Below are positions 29,840-40,011 of a stretch of DNA of 64,000 bases, one piece after another. How positions within the stretch are numbered: position 1 is the first letter of the stretch; each line of letters opens with the position of its first letter. The notes beneath the pieces are model-generated. The model saw nothing but the letters and a program-made list of their open reading frames with translations. It made no database searches and was not told the origin of the DNA. The position numbers and the translations under genes were made by a program. Source of the stretch: Candidatus Copromonas faecavium (nom. illeg.) (GTDB lineage Bacteria > Bacillota > Clostridia > Lachnospirales > Lachnospiraceae). The DNA lies in the NCBI GenBank assembly GCA_018712915.1, contig DVGC01000001.1, positions 103,264-167,263 on the forward strand. The letters are read 5' to 3'.

Positions 29840-30787
29840 TTATTCTCCTTTTTCTCTGGGCTCTGTCTGAAACAGCGCGTTTACAAAGTCTGCAGAATTA
29901 AACTTCTGCAAATCATCAATCTTCTCTCCTACTCCCACATATTTTACCGGGATTCCGAGCTCCGACTGGATGGCCACCGCGATGCCTCCCTTGGCCGTTC
30001 CGTCAAGCTTTGTCAGGATAATTCCCGTAATATCTGCCGCTTCCATAAACTGTCTGGCCTGTACCAGGGCATTCTGTCCTGTGGTTCCATCCAGTACCAC
30101 CAGGGTTTCCCGGTATGCCTCCGGGTACTCCTTATCGATGATGCGGTTGATCTTTTTCAGCTCCTCCATCAGATTTTTCTTATTGTGAAGCCGCCCTGCC
30201 GTATCGCAGATCAAAACGTCCGCATTTCTGGATTTGGCGGCGGCGATGGCATCATAAATGACGGCCGCCGGATCCGAACCTTCCTTCTGGGCAATCAGCT
30301 CCACGCCGGCCCGATCCGCCCATTCGGCCAGCTGCTCGATGGCCGCCGCACGGAAGGTATCGGCCGCTGCCAGGATGACCCTTTTTCCACCGGACTTCAG
30401 CTGATCCGCCAGCTTGCCGATGGATGTGGTTTTTCCGACGCCGTTGACGCCAATCACGAGGACAACCGACTTGCGGTTCTCAAATTCATACGCGTTTTCA
30501 CCCAGATCCATTTTTTCCCGGATGCTGTCGATGAGCACCTGACGGCACTGTGCCGGATCCTTTAAATGACGTTCCTTTACTGTTTTTTTCAGATCCTCAA
30601 TGACCGCCATGGTAGTCTGGATTCCCATATCTCCCATGATCAGGGTTTCCTCCAGCTCCTCGTAAAATTCCTCATCAATGGAGGAGAAGCCGGAGAAAAT
30701 GGAATCCATTCCGGACACGATATTTTCTCTGGTCTTTGCCAGCCCTGCTACAAGCCTTGAAAAAAAGCCCTTTTTCTTTTCTTCCAT
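29840..30787 (-). CDS. ftsY: SRP receptor FtsY
   Basis: [35 protein letters not shown]. Confidence 0.96.
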   Translation of the reverse strand: MEEKKKGFFSRLVAGLAKTRENIVSGMDSIFSGFSSIDEEFYEELEETLIMGDMGIQTTMAVIEDLKKTVKERHLKDPAQCRQVLIDSIREKMDLGENAYEFENRKSVVLVIGVNGVGKTTSIGKLADQLKSGGKRVILAAADTFRAAAIEQLAEWADRAGVELIAQKEGSDPAAVIYDAIAAAKSRNADVLICDTAGRLHNKKNLMEELKKINRIIDKEYPEAYRETLVVLDGTTGQNALVQARQFMEAADITGIILTKLDGTAKGGIAVAIQSELGIPVKYVGVGEKIDDLQKFNSADFVNALFQTEPREKGE

Positions 30788-30798
30788 TGGAAGCCTCC

Positions 30799-33700
30799 TT
30801 AATTGCTCAAATCACTTTCTATCAGATTAACGGATACCAGAGTAGAAACACCTTTCTCCTGCATGGTAATTCCATACAGCCGGTCTGCCGCCACCATGGT
30901 TCCTCTCCTGTGGGTAATGACAATAAACTGGGTATGTCTCGTCAGCTTGTGAAGATATTTTGCATACCGTTCTACGTTGGAATCGTCCAACGCCGCCTCA
31001 ATCTCATCCAGAAGGCAGAAAGGCGACGGCTTCAGGTTCTGAATGGCAAACAGTAAGGCGATGGCCGTCAGAGCCTTCTCTCCTCCCGACATCTGCATCA
31101 TGTTCTGAAGCTTTTTCCCCGGCGGCTGAGAAATAATCTGAATTCCCGCCTCCAGGATATCTTCATCCTCCGTAAGCTTTAAGCTTCCGTGTCCGCCGCC
31201 GAACAGCTCCCGGAACACCCGGTTGAATTCTGCGGAAATCTGACCGAATTTTTCCGTAAACTGCTTCCGCATGCCCGTATCCAATTCCTCAATCACCTTT
31301 AAAAGAGCCTCTCTGGCGGTTTTTAAGTCCTCATGCTGGGACTTCATAAACTCATAACGGCCGGAAATCTCCCGGTAATCCTCGATGGCATGGACGTTGA
31401 CGTTTCCCAGGGCCTTAACCGATGCCTTCCGCTCGGAAATCAGCTTCCTGAGCTCGGCCATGGGCCTTGGTTCTTCCCGAAGCTCCTCTGCCGTCGAATA
31501 CGTCAGTTCATACTCAGACCACAGATATTCCACCAGACCTTCCCGCTTCTCCTCCAGCTTTTCCTCCTGGCTCTGAAGACGGAATAAGTCCTTATCCAGA
31601 GCAGACAGCCGGGCCGAAAGCTCCTCTCTTCGTTCAAAAAAGCCCTTCCGCTTTTCCTGAATACCGGCCTTTTCCTCTCCGGCAGCCGCCATTTCCGTTT
31701 TCAGATGATCGGCCTGAGCTCTGGAAACAGAAATTTTCTGTTCCAGCTCTTCTATTTCTTTCTGCCTGTCTGCGACGGCCTTTTTACTCTCTTCGCTGGT
31801 GCCCTTTAAGCCTTCCTTTTCTGCAAAAAGCCGTTCCATTTCCTCTGCCAGCCGGCGGAGATTCTGTTCCACATAAAATTCCTGCTGATGGAGATTGGCC
31901 GCTTCTACCTGAAGACCGGATAATCTGCCGGAAGCTGCCTCCCTGGCTGCCCTGGCCTGCTCGAGAAGCTTCCCGTCTTCTTCCAGCTTTTCGTTTTTCT
32001 TTTTATTCTCCTGCTCCAGAAGCTCCATGGCCTCTGAAAGCTCTCCCGAACGGGCACGGATTTCTCCTATCTGCTCCTCTAACTGGGCATGCTCCAGATG
32101 CAGATCCTTTGCCGAACCATCCAGTTCCTGCTTCTTTTCTTCCAGCCTTCTTCTCTCTCCCCTGGCTGTATTTTCTCTTAAGTATTCCTCCTGAAGCTTG
32201 CTTTTTACCTGCTCCAGTTCCTTTTTCTGCTCCTTCTGGATGCTTTCCTTCTGAACGGTTTCCTTCTGGATCTCATCCACCTTAAAAAGAGCTTTTTTGC
32301 ACCGTTCCTCCATCTCCTCCAGCTCCCGTTTTCTTCCCAGAAGATTGCTGGAGTTTTTAAAGGCACCGCCGCTCATGGAGCCGCCGGGATTAAACAGTTC
32401 TCCTTCCAGAGTCACCAGACGCAGGCTGTGATGATACTTGCCGGCAATGGCGATGGCATGATCCACATGGTCTACCACCAGAACCCGGCCCAGCAGATAA
32501 AGGGCCAGCTCCCGGTACTCTTCCTTTACCCTGACCAGCTCTGCCGCCGTTCCGATGACTCCCGGCTCCGAGAGGGCCTGATTCTTTCCTGTGCCTTCTC
32601 TCCCGGAAATGGCATTGAGCGGAAGGAAGGTGGCCCGGCCGTACCGGTTCTTTTTTAAATGCTCAATCAGCCTCTTTGCCGTCTGCTCCGAATCGGTTAC
32701 CACGTTCTGGATGGAGCCTCCAAGGGCCGTTTCGATGGCCGTTTCATATTCCTTCGGCACATCCAGGAGATCGGCCACCACGCCATGAATGCCCGGCACC
32801 CGGTCCCGAAGCTCCATCACCCGGCGGATGCTGTTTCCGTAGCCCTCATACCGCTCTGCCAGATTTCTTAAGGACTCGTATCTCGTATGAGCCGTATGAT
32901 ACTCCTGCTGGGTATTGTTCAGTTCCCTGTTCAGTCTCCGGATTTCTTCGGCACTCTCCGCATTCTTTCGTTCCAGCTCAGAAGAACGGCCGGCCAGCAC
33001 TTCAATTTCCTTTCGGATGGCGGATTCCTTTTCCGCCTGGGCCGTCAGCCGATCCATCAGGCCCTCTTCCTCCGTCTTCATCTGAAGAAGTTTTCCTGCC
33101 ACCTCGGAGCGGCGCACCTGTACCTGCTCCAGCATGGTATCATACCGCTGTTTTTTCACTGACAGACCGGACTTTTCATTGAGGGCATCAATCAGCTCCG
33201 TCTTTCCGTCGGCAATGGCCTGTTCCAGGCTGTCGGCCCGGATGGCTGCCTCGGAGAGCTCCTCCTGGGAAGCCTTCAGGCGCTCCTCCATCTGGCTCTG
33301 CTTCTTTTCCAGCTCCTTTTTTTCCTGCTCATAAGCAAGACGGCTTTCCTCTTTTTCCGCCAGCTCCCGTCCGATGGACTCGTCCCGGTTTCTGGTCAGT
33401 TCTTCATTCCGAAGCTCGGCGCGGATCTGCTCTTTTAAGACGTTAATCTGTCCTTCATCATTGCCTGCCTCCAAAAGGAGCTGGTTCATGGCCTGCTGCT
33501 TTTTACCGATTTCCACATCCAGCCGTCCGGCAGCCTCGTCCAGCTGCTCGTACTCTGCCTTCAGAGCCTCCGCCTCTGCCCTGGAGGCCTCCATGTCCCC
33601 GGAAACGGTCTCCTTCCGTCTGAGCAGTTCCTCTCTCTGCCCAGCAGACGCCTCCATCTCCATCAGGAACAGATTGGCATCAAACCGTTTCAGTTCCTCC

Positions 33701-34356
33701 CTGAGCCTGAAATACTCCCTGGCCGCGGCAGCCTGTTTCTCCAACGGTCCCACCTGCTTTTCCAGCTCGCTTAAAATGTCCTGAACCCGGATCAGGCTCT
33801 GCTGCTCGTCCTCCAGTTTTTTCAGGGCATCTGCCTTTCTTCTTTTAAACTTTACAATTCCTGCTGCCTCATCAAACAGCTCTCTTCGCTCTTCCGGACG
33901 GCCGCTGAGGATTTTGTCAATCTGCCCCTGTCCGATGATGGAGTAGCCCTCTTTTCCGATTCCCGTATCATAAAACAGCTCGTTGATGTCCTTTAACCTG
34001 CAGGGGCTTCCATTGATCTTATATTCACTTTCTCCGGAACGGTAAAGCCGCCGCATGACCGTCACTTCATCGTAGTCGATGGCCAGCTGATGATCCGAAT
34101 TATCCAGGGTGATGGCCACAGAGGCAAATCCCTGGGGTTTTCTGGTCTCCGTTCCGGAAAAGATCACGTCCTGCATGGAAGAGCTTCGTAGCTGCTTCAC
34201 CTTCTGTTCGCCGAACACCCAGCGGACCGCATCGGCAACATTGCTCTTTCCGCTTCCGTTGGGACCAACGATTCCTGTAATTCCGTTATGAAATTCAAAT
34301 ACGATTTTATTGGCAAAGGATTTGAATCCCTGTATCTCGATGCTTTTTAAATACAT
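30799..34356 (-). CDS. smc: Chromosome segregation protein SMC
   Basis: 1185 aa, MYLKSIEIQGFKSFANK...GPNGSGKSNVADAVRWV; C-terminal MSGGEKALTAIALLFA. Confidence 0.97.
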   Translation of the reverse strand: MYLKSIEIQGFKSFANKIVFEFHNGITGIVGPNGSGKSNVADAVRWVFGEQKVKQLRSSSMQDVIFSGTETRKPQGFASVAITLDNSDHQLAIDYDEVTVMRRLYRSGESEYKINGSPCRLKDINELFYDTGIGKEGYSIIGQGQIDKILSGRPEERRELFDEAAGIVKFKRRKADALKKLEDEQQSLIRVQDILSELEKQVGPLEKQAAAAREYFRLREELKRFDANLFLMEMEASAGQREELLRRKETVSGDMEASRAEAEALKAEYEQLDEAAGRLDVEIGKKQQAMNQLLLEAGNDEGQINVLKEQIRAELRNEELTRNRDESIGRELAEKEESRLAYEQEKKELEKKQSQMEERLKASQEELSEAAIRADSLEQAIADGKTELIDALNEKSGLSVKKQRYDTMLEQVQVRRSEVAGKLLQMKTEEEGLMDRLTAQAEKESAIRKEIEVLAGRSSELERKNAESAEEIRRLNRELNNTQQEYHTAHTRYESLRNLAERYEGYGNSIRRVMELRDRVPGIHGVVADLLDVPKEYETAIETALGGSIQNVVTDSEQTAKRLIEHLKKNRYGRATFLPLNAISGREGTGKNQALSEPGVIGTAAELVRVKEEYRELALYLLGRVLVVDHVDHAIAIAGKYHHSLRLVTLEGELFNPGGSMSGGAFKNSSNLLGRKRELEEMEERCKKALFKVDEIQKETVQKESIQKEQKKELEQVKSKLQEEYLRENTARGERRRLEEKKQELDGSAKDLHLEHAQLEEQIGEIRARSGELSEAMELLEQENKKKNEKLEEDGKLLEQARAAREAASGRLSGLQVEAANLHQQEFYVEQNLRRLAEEMERLFAEKEGLKGTSEESKKAVADRQKEIEELEQKISVSRAQADHLKTEMAAAGEEKAGIQEKRKGFFERREELSARLSALDKDLFRLQSQEEKLEEKREGLVEYLWSEYELTYSTAEELREEPRPMAELRKLISERKASVKALGNVNVHAIEDYREISGRYEFMKSQHEDLKTAREALLKVIEELDTGMRKQFTEKFGQISAEFNRVFRELFGGGHGSLKLTEDEDILEAGIQIISQPPGKKLQNMMQMSGGEKALTAIALLFAIQNLKPSPFCLLDEIEAALDDSNVERYAKYLHKLTRHTQFIVITHRRGTMVAADRLYGITMQEKGVSTLVSVNLIESDLSN

Positions 34357-34370
34357 GCTTTTCCTTTTCC

Positions 34371-35063
34371 CTACTTTTTCAGCCTGCAGATTCCGTGGTA
34401 GGCAGCCACCTGCTCCGCTGCCTTTTTGGTTCGCCCGAAGCCTCTGCCCAGCTCCTCATCCCCCAGCCTGACACAAGCCTCAAATACCTTGCAGTGGTCC
34501 GGTCCTGACTCCCGTATGAGCACATAGGACAGATCGCCTCTGCCCTCTGCCTGAACCATTTCCTGCAGGATAGTTTTGCTATCGTAAAAGAGCTTTTTGT
34601 GTTCAATATCATCCAGCACAAAGCGGCAGATAAACTCTTTTGCATTAGCAAGACCACCATCCAGAAAAATTGCGCCGATGACCGCCTCCATGGCATCAGA
34701 AACCACTGACGGACGTTTTCTTCCCCCGGTCAGCTCTTCTCCCTTTCCCAGATACAGATATTCCCCCAGAGAAATGGATTCCGCACAGTAGGCCAGGGTC
34801 GGCTCACACACCAGACTGGCCCGCAGCTTGGTCATTTCTCCCTCCGGCATGTCCGGATACTGATGATAAAGAAAATTGCTGGAAACCAGCTCCAGCACCG
34901 CATCTCCCAGAAATTCCAGACGTTCATTGCATCTTGTCTTATCCCAACGCTTCTCATTTGCATAGGAGCTGTGAGTCAGCGCATGGGCCAGCAGTCCCGG
35001 CTTCTGAAACCGGTATCCGATGATTTCCTGCAGCCGCTCCAATCGTTTCTCCAATGTATTCAC
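34371..35063 (-). CDS. rnc: Ribonuclease III
   Basis: NERLEFLGDAVLELV signature, C-terminal dsRBD. Confidence 0.96.
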   Translation of the reverse strand: MNTLEKRLERLQEIIGYRFQKPGLLAHALTHSSYANEKRWDKTRCNERLEFLGDAVLELVSSNFLYHQYPDMPEGEMTKLRASLVCEPTLAYCAESISLGEYLYLGKGEELTGGRKRPSVVSDAMEAVIGAIFLDGGLANAKEFICRFVLDDIEHKKLFYDSKTILQEMVQAEGRGDLSYVLIRESGPDHCKVFEACVRLGDEELGRGFGRTKKAAEQVAAYHGICRLKK

Positions 35064-35132
35064 CCTCCTTTAAAATGGAAAGTCAAATACCCCGCAGCAA
35101 GCTGTGGGGTATTTGACCCTCGCGGATTTTTT

Positions 35133-35372
35133 CTAATTTAAAGCATTTTTGATGGCTTCCACCGCATCTCCGACGCTGACAATCTTTTCTGCCTCTTCCG
35201 TCGGGATTTCAATGTCAAATTCCTCTTCGATTCCCATAATAATCTGGAATACATCCAGGGAATCCGCTCCCAGATCGTCCACAAAGGTGGTATTTATGGT
35301 CACCTCATCCGGCTCAATATTGAGCACCTCCGCGATAATCTTCTGTAACTTTTCAAATTCCATACGTTCCAT
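35133..35372 (-). CDS. acpP: Acyl carrier protein
   Basis: [20 protein letters not shown] phosphopantetheine site. Confidence 0.96.
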   Translation of the reverse strand: MERMEFEKLQKIIAEVLNIEPDEVTINTTFVDDLGADSLDVFQIIMGIEEEFDIEIPTEEAEKIVSVGDAVEAIKNALN

Positions 35373-35448
35373 CCTCTCTTACCTTGATTTTCTTTTTCAG
35401 TCCGTTCTCCGAACCTGGACCCGCAACATTCTGGAATATTCCGGGATA

Positions 35449-36468
35449 TCAGCTTTGTTCATTTATATTGTCCTTCTCGGCGAAGCATTCCCGGATCTTA
35501 TCGGAAATTTCCTGCTCCTTAAAGGAAATACACTGGATGATTGAATTTTTCACCTCGTTGGCTTTGGAGTTTCCATGGGTCTTCACCACAAGCCCCTTTA
35601 AGCCAAGGAGAGGTGCTCCGCCGTAACGGGAGGCGTCAAAGCTTTTCAGTGTGCCTTTTAAAGCCGGTTTGATTAACAGCGCTCCGATTTTGCTTCTGAG
35701 ATCAGACATCAGGCCCTTTTTCACCATGGACAGCAGGGTGGCGCCCACGCCTTCATAAAGCTTCAGAATCACATTTCCAACAAAGGCTTCGCAGACAATC
35801 ACATCCGCCCCGCCATGGGGAATTTCCCGTGCCTCAATGCTGCCGATAAAGTTGATGTCGGTGCATTCCCTTAAAAGAGGAAAGGTTTCCTTTACCAGGG
35901 CATTTCCCTTCTCCTCCTCCACCCCGATGTTTACGATGGCCACCCTCGGGTTTTCAATTCCCACCACATATTTCATATAGAGGGAACCCATGCGGGCAAA
36001 CTGAACCAGATGGGACGGTCTGGCGTCCACATTGGCCCCGCAGTCGATTAACAGGGACACTCCCTGCTCCGTCGGAATCAACGGCGCCAGCGGCGGACGC
36101 TCCACACCCTTAATCCGGCCCACGATTACCTGGCCGCCCACCAGAATCGCTCCGGAACTGCCGGCGGAAACGAATCCGCCTGCTTCTCCGTTCTTTACCA
36201 GGTTCATTCCTGCCACAATGGAAGAATTTTTCTTCTTCCGGATTGCATTAACCGGAGGTTCTCCCGTTTCGATCACTTCCGGAGCCTCCAGAATTTCAAT
36301 CTGAGACTGATTATACGTATATTTTCCAAGTTCCCGCTCGATATCTGCCGTCCGTCCCGTAAGAATAACCGCAATATCGCTCCGTTCGTTGACCGCTTCC
36401 ACCGCGCCTTTAACGATCTCTCCCGGCGCGTTATCGCCTCCCATGGCGTCAACCGCAATTTTTATCAT
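35449..36468 (-). CDS. plsX: Phosphate acyltransferase PlsX
   Basis: MIKIAVDAMGGDNAPGEIVKGAVEA. Confidence 0.96.
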   Translation of the reverse strand: MIKIAVDAMGGDNAPGEIVKGAVEAVNERSDIAVILTGRTADIERELGKYTYNQSQIEILEAPEVIETGEPPVNAIRKKKNSSIVAGMNLVKNGEAGGFVSAGSSGAILVGGQVIVGRIKGVERPPLAPLIPTEQGVSLLIDCGANVDARPSHLVQFARMGSLYMKYVVGIENPRVAIVNIGVEEEKGNALVKETFPLLRECTDINFIGSIEAREIPHGGADVIVCEAFVGNVILKLYEGVGATLLSMVKKGLMSDLRSKIGALLIKPALKGTLKSFDASRYGGAPLLGLKGLVVKTHGNSKANEVKNSIIQCISFKEQEISDKIRECFAEKDNINEQS

Positions 36469-36674
36469 GTCCCCATCTCCTGCTTTTCACTTGCCCGATT
36501 CCATCAGGATTCCAGAACCACTCTCCCGGAACCGGCCGGGAACCATCCGTTTCCGGCATCATTTTCCTGTGTAAATCTATCAATACTATACTAGATAGGT
36601 TCCATAAAATCAATAGGTTTTTTCGCCTGGGAAAGCGGCGGTGAAAGCAGCGGCCTGAAAGCCCTGTGCAGGGA

Positions 36675-36789
36675 CAGAGCCTCCTGACTCCAGAGATTCC
36701 CGGCTCCTCCCAACCACAGAGTTCCAAAACCTCCTGGCCGCATAGTTCCGGACTTTCCTAACTGCAGAGATTCCGGATCCGCTCTTTGA
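36675..36789. repeat. 4 or more degenerate 24-26-bp tandem repeats spanning the gatB stop codon
   Basis: Plus strand CAGAGATTCCCGGCTCCTCCCAACCA / CAGAGTTCCAAAACCTCCTGGCCG / CATAGTTCCGGACTTTCCTAACTG / CAGAGATTCCGGATCCGCTCTTTGA. Confidence 0.72.
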
Positions 36790-38188
36790 TCCCGGCGGCG
36801 TCCGCCTTTCCCTTCATGGCCCGCATCACCTGTCCGGTCAGGAAACCAAGGACTTTTTCCTTTCCGGATTTCAGTTCCTCCACCGCCTTGGGATTGTCTG
36901 AAAGAACCTGCCGGATGACCGTATCCAGAAGCTCCTTGTCCGTTTCCATGGAAAGCCCATGTTCCTTCACATACTGCTTCGGGTCCACATCGGTCTCAAA
37001 CATCACCGCAAACACTTCCTTGGCCGTCTTCTGGCTGATCTCAGAGGCGTCCACCAGAGCAATCAGTTCCGCCAGATGTGCTGCTGAAAAGACCAGGGAG
37101 GATGGTTCCTGTTCCTTTTCCTTTAAAAGCCGCATGGTTTCCCCGGTCAGCCAGTTGGCCGCCTTTTTTGCAGCCGTGCTGCAGGAAACTGTCTCTTCAA
37201 ACATACGGGCCAGAGCCGGATCCGCCGTCAAAAGCCCGGCATCATAAGCGCTCAGACCGTACTCGCTTTCATACCGCTTTGCCTTCTCCTCCCGCAGTTC
37301 CGGCTGTTCCCTTTTTGCCCTCTCAATCCATTCATCGGAAATATAAACGGACGGCAGATCGGGATCCGGAAAATACCGGTAATCCCTGGCGTCCTCCTTG
37401 GAGCGCATGGCATAAGAGGATTCCTTGTTATCATCCCATCTCCTGGTTTCCTGAATCACCGGGCGTCCCTGAGACAGCAAATCAATCTGCCGCTCCCTCT
37501 CGCCTTCGATGGCATGGGCAATGGCCTTAAAGGAGTTTAAGTTTTTCATTTCCGTCCGGACTCCCAGCCGTTCTGAACCGGCCTCACGGACAGAAAGGTT
37601 GACGTCGGCCCGCATGGAGCCCTCCTGCAGCCTGCAGTCAGAAACACCCAGATACCGCATGACCGACTGAAGCTTTTCCAGATAGGCAAGAACCTCACCG
37701 GCGCTTCTCATATCCGGCTCCGATACAATCTCAATCAGAGGAACGCCGCTGCGGTTGTAATCCACCAGGGAATTTCCGCTCCATTCATCGTGGATCAGTT
37801 TCCCCGCATCCTCCTCCATATGGATTTCATGGATCCCGATGCGCTTTGTTCTCCCCTCCGTCTCGATCTCCACAAATCCATCACGGCAAATCGGAAGATA
37901 CAGCTGAGAAATCTGGTAGTTCTGGGGATTATCCGGGTAAAAATAATTCTTTCTGTCAAACCGGCACCGCTTCTCAATCCGGCAGTTGAGAGCCAGACCT
38001 GCTCGCAGGGCAAAATCCACAACCTTCTTATTTAATATAGGAAGAGAACCGGGAAATCCGGCGCAGACCGGGCAGACATGGGTGTTGGGAGCCGCCCCGA
38101 ACTCCGTCCTGCAGCCGCAGAAAATTTTTGTTCTGGTGGCCAGTTCCACATGGACCTCCAGGCCAATGACTGTTTCGTACTGTTTCAT
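36758..38188 (-). CDS. gatB: Asp/Glu-tRNA amidotransferase subunit B
   Basis: MKQYETVIGLEVHVELATRTKIFCGC. Confidence 0.95.
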   Translation of the reverse strand: MKQYETVIGLEVHVELATRTKIFCGCRTEFGAAPNTHVCPVCAGFPGSLPILNKKVVDFALRAGLALNCRIEKRCRFDRKNYFYPDNPQNYQISQLYLPICRDGFVEIETEGRTKRIGIHEIHMEEDAGKLIHDEWSGNSLVDYNRSGVPLIEIVSEPDMRSAGEVLAYLEKLQSVMRYLGVSDCRLQEGSMRADVNLSVREAGSERLGVRTEMKNLNSFKAIAHAIEGERERQIDLLSQGRPVIQETRRWDDNKESSYAMRSKEDARDYRYFPDPDLPSVYISDEWIERAKREQPELREEKAKRYESEYGLSAYDAGLLTADPALARMFEETVSCSTAAKKAANWLTGETMRLLKEKEQEPSSLVFSAAHLAELIALVDASEISQKTAKEVFAVMFETDVDPKQYVKEHGLSMETDKELLDTVIRQVLSDNPKAVEELKSGKEKVLGFLTGQVMRAMKGKADAAGIKERIRNLCS

Positions 38189-39675
38189 TCTGCCGCCTCC
38201 TTCTCTTTCTTCCTGCTGCCGGCTAAAAAGGGCAGCTTCCATTCTCCGCGCTCCCGTTCCATGGCTGCGGCCGCCGCAAACAGCTTTCCTTCACAGAAGC
38301 AATCGCCGATGAGCTGAACACCGATGGGAAGCCCATTCCGGCCAACCGTACAGGGAACTGTCATTCCGGGAAGGCCAGCCAGATTGACCGCCACCGTATC
38401 AATATCGCTTAAGTACATGTTCAGCGGATCGGTTAAGGATGTGCCCGTTTTCGGCGCAGCTGTGGGAGACGCAGGTCCAAGAAGCACGTCGTATCGCCCG
38501 AAGGCCCGGGAAAACTCCTGTCTGATCAGTGCCCGCGCTTTCATGGCCTTTAAATAGTAAGCATCATAATATCCAGAACTCAGTACAAAAGAGCCGAGCA
38601 GGATCCGGCGGCGTACCTCCGGACCGAATCCCTCCGACCGGCTTTTTTTATACATGTCATGGAGTCCTTCATACTCCCTGGCCCGGTATCCATACTTGAC
38701 GCCGTCAAACCGTTCCAGATTGGAGCTGGCCTCCGCAGAAGCGATGATATAATAGGCAGGAATGGTATATTCCGTAAGCTTAAGATGAAAGGTCTCCACG
38801 GCTGCTCCCTGCCTCTCCAGCCAGACAGCTGCCTGATGGACTGCCTCCTTCACGTCTTCGTCTGCCCCGTTTAAATATTCCTCCGGGATGCCAATTTTTA
38901 GTCCCCTGACGCCGGCGTCCACGGTTCCGGAAAAATCCAGATCCTTCCGTTCCAGTGAAGTCGCGTCTCTTCTGTCCTTCCCGGAAAGGATGGAAAGAAG
39001 CAGGGCGCAGTCTGCAGCCGTCCGCCCGATGGGACCAATCTGATCCAGAGAGGACGCGTAGGCCACCAGGCCATATCGGGAAACCGTCCCATAGGTGGGC
39101 TTGATGCCGGTGACACCGCAGTAGGAGGCTGGCTGGCGGATGGAACCGCCCGTATCTGACCCCAGGGCAAGAAACCCTTCTCCCGCCGCAACTGCCGCAC
39201 AGGAGCCGCCTGAGGAACCGCCCGGCACATGGGACAGATTCCAGGGATTCCTTGTGACGGCAAAGGCCGAGGTCTCCGTGGTGCTTCCCATGGCAAATTC
39301 ATCCATGTTGGTTTTCCCAAGGAGCACCATCCCGGCCTCCTTCAATTTCCTGACAGCCGCCGCGTCATAAAATGGAACAAAATTTTCCAGGATTTTCGAG
39401 GCACAGGTGGTGGGAATCTCTTTCGTACAAATATTATCCTTTATGGCAACAGGAACGCCGGCCAGCAGACTTTTGATTTTTCCCTTCCGGATGTCCCGGT
39501 CTTCGTTCTCCGCCTGCTCCAAAACGGCCTTCCGATCCCAGTAAAGATAGGCATGAATCCGTTTCTCCTCTTTTTCCATCTGATCCAGAGAGGCCTTTGC
39601 CGCTTCCACCGCTCCAATCTCCCGCTTCCTGATTTTCTCTGCCAGCTCCGTGGCTGAAAATTCCAAAATATCCAT
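38185..39675 (-). CDS. gatA: Asp/Glu-tRNA amidotransferase subunit A
   Basis: Amidase signature GGSSGGSCAAVAAG and SDTGGSIRQPASYCG. Confidence 0.96.
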   Translation of the reverse strand: MDILEFSATELAEKIRKREIGAVEAAKASLDQMEKEEKRIHAYLYWDRKAVLEQAENEDRDIRKGKIKSLLAGVPVAIKDNICTKEIPTTCASKILENFVPFYDAAAVRKLKEAGMVLLGKTNMDEFAMGSTTETSAFAVTRNPWNLSHVPGGSSGGSCAAVAAGEGFLALGSDTGGSIRQPASYCGVTGIKPTYGTVSRYGLVAYASSLDQIGPIGRTAADCALLLSILSGKDRRDATSLERKDLDFSGTVDAGVRGLKIGIPEEYLNGADEDVKEAVHQAAVWLERQGAAVETFHLKLTEYTIPAYYIIASAEASSNLERFDGVKYGYRAREYEGLHDMYKKSRSEGFGPEVRRRILLGSFVLSSGYYDAYYLKAMKARALIRQEFSRAFGRYDVLLGPASPTAAPKTGTSLTDPLNMYLSDIDTVAVNLAGLPGMTVPCTVGRNGLPIGVQLIGDCFCEGKLFAAAAAMERERGEWKLPFLAGSRKKEKEAAE

Positions 39676-39687
39676 TCTGCCGCCTCC

Positions 39688-39981
39688 TTATCCGATGGTC
39701 CGCGGAACAACGAACTGACCGTCCATCTCCTGCGGGGCTCCCTTAAGTAATTCCTCCCGGGCCGTGCTTTCCTCCGGTTCGTCCTCCCGGAATCCATTCT
39801 CAACCGGAAACAGCTGAATCAAAGGTTCCACTCCGTCCGTGTCCAGCCGGTTCAATAACTCCACATAATCCAACATCCTCTGGATCTCCTTTTTTGCTTT
39901 CTCCCGCTCGGCTTCACTTAACCGGAGCTTTGCAAGGATTTCCAGCTCCTCCATGGTCTGATCCGTAATCTTTTCTGCCAT
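39688..39981 (-). CDS. gatC: Asp/Glu-tRNA amidotransferase subunit C
   Basis: 97 aa, LAKLRLSEAEREKAKKEIQRMLDYVELLNRLDTDGVEP. Confidence 0.93.
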   Translation of the reverse strand: MAEKITDQTMEELEILAKLRLSEAEREKAKKEIQRMLDYVELLNRLDTDGVEPLIQLFPVENGFREDEPEESTAREELLKGAPQEMDGQFVVPRTIG

Positions 39982-40011
39982 TCTTCGTCATCCTTTCTCC
40001 AGACAGTTTTT

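Noticed and set aside
31467-32285. 272-aa Pro-rich plus-strand ORF
   Set aside because: Antisense of the smc coiled coil; composition is explained by the complement of Glu/Lys/Leu codons.
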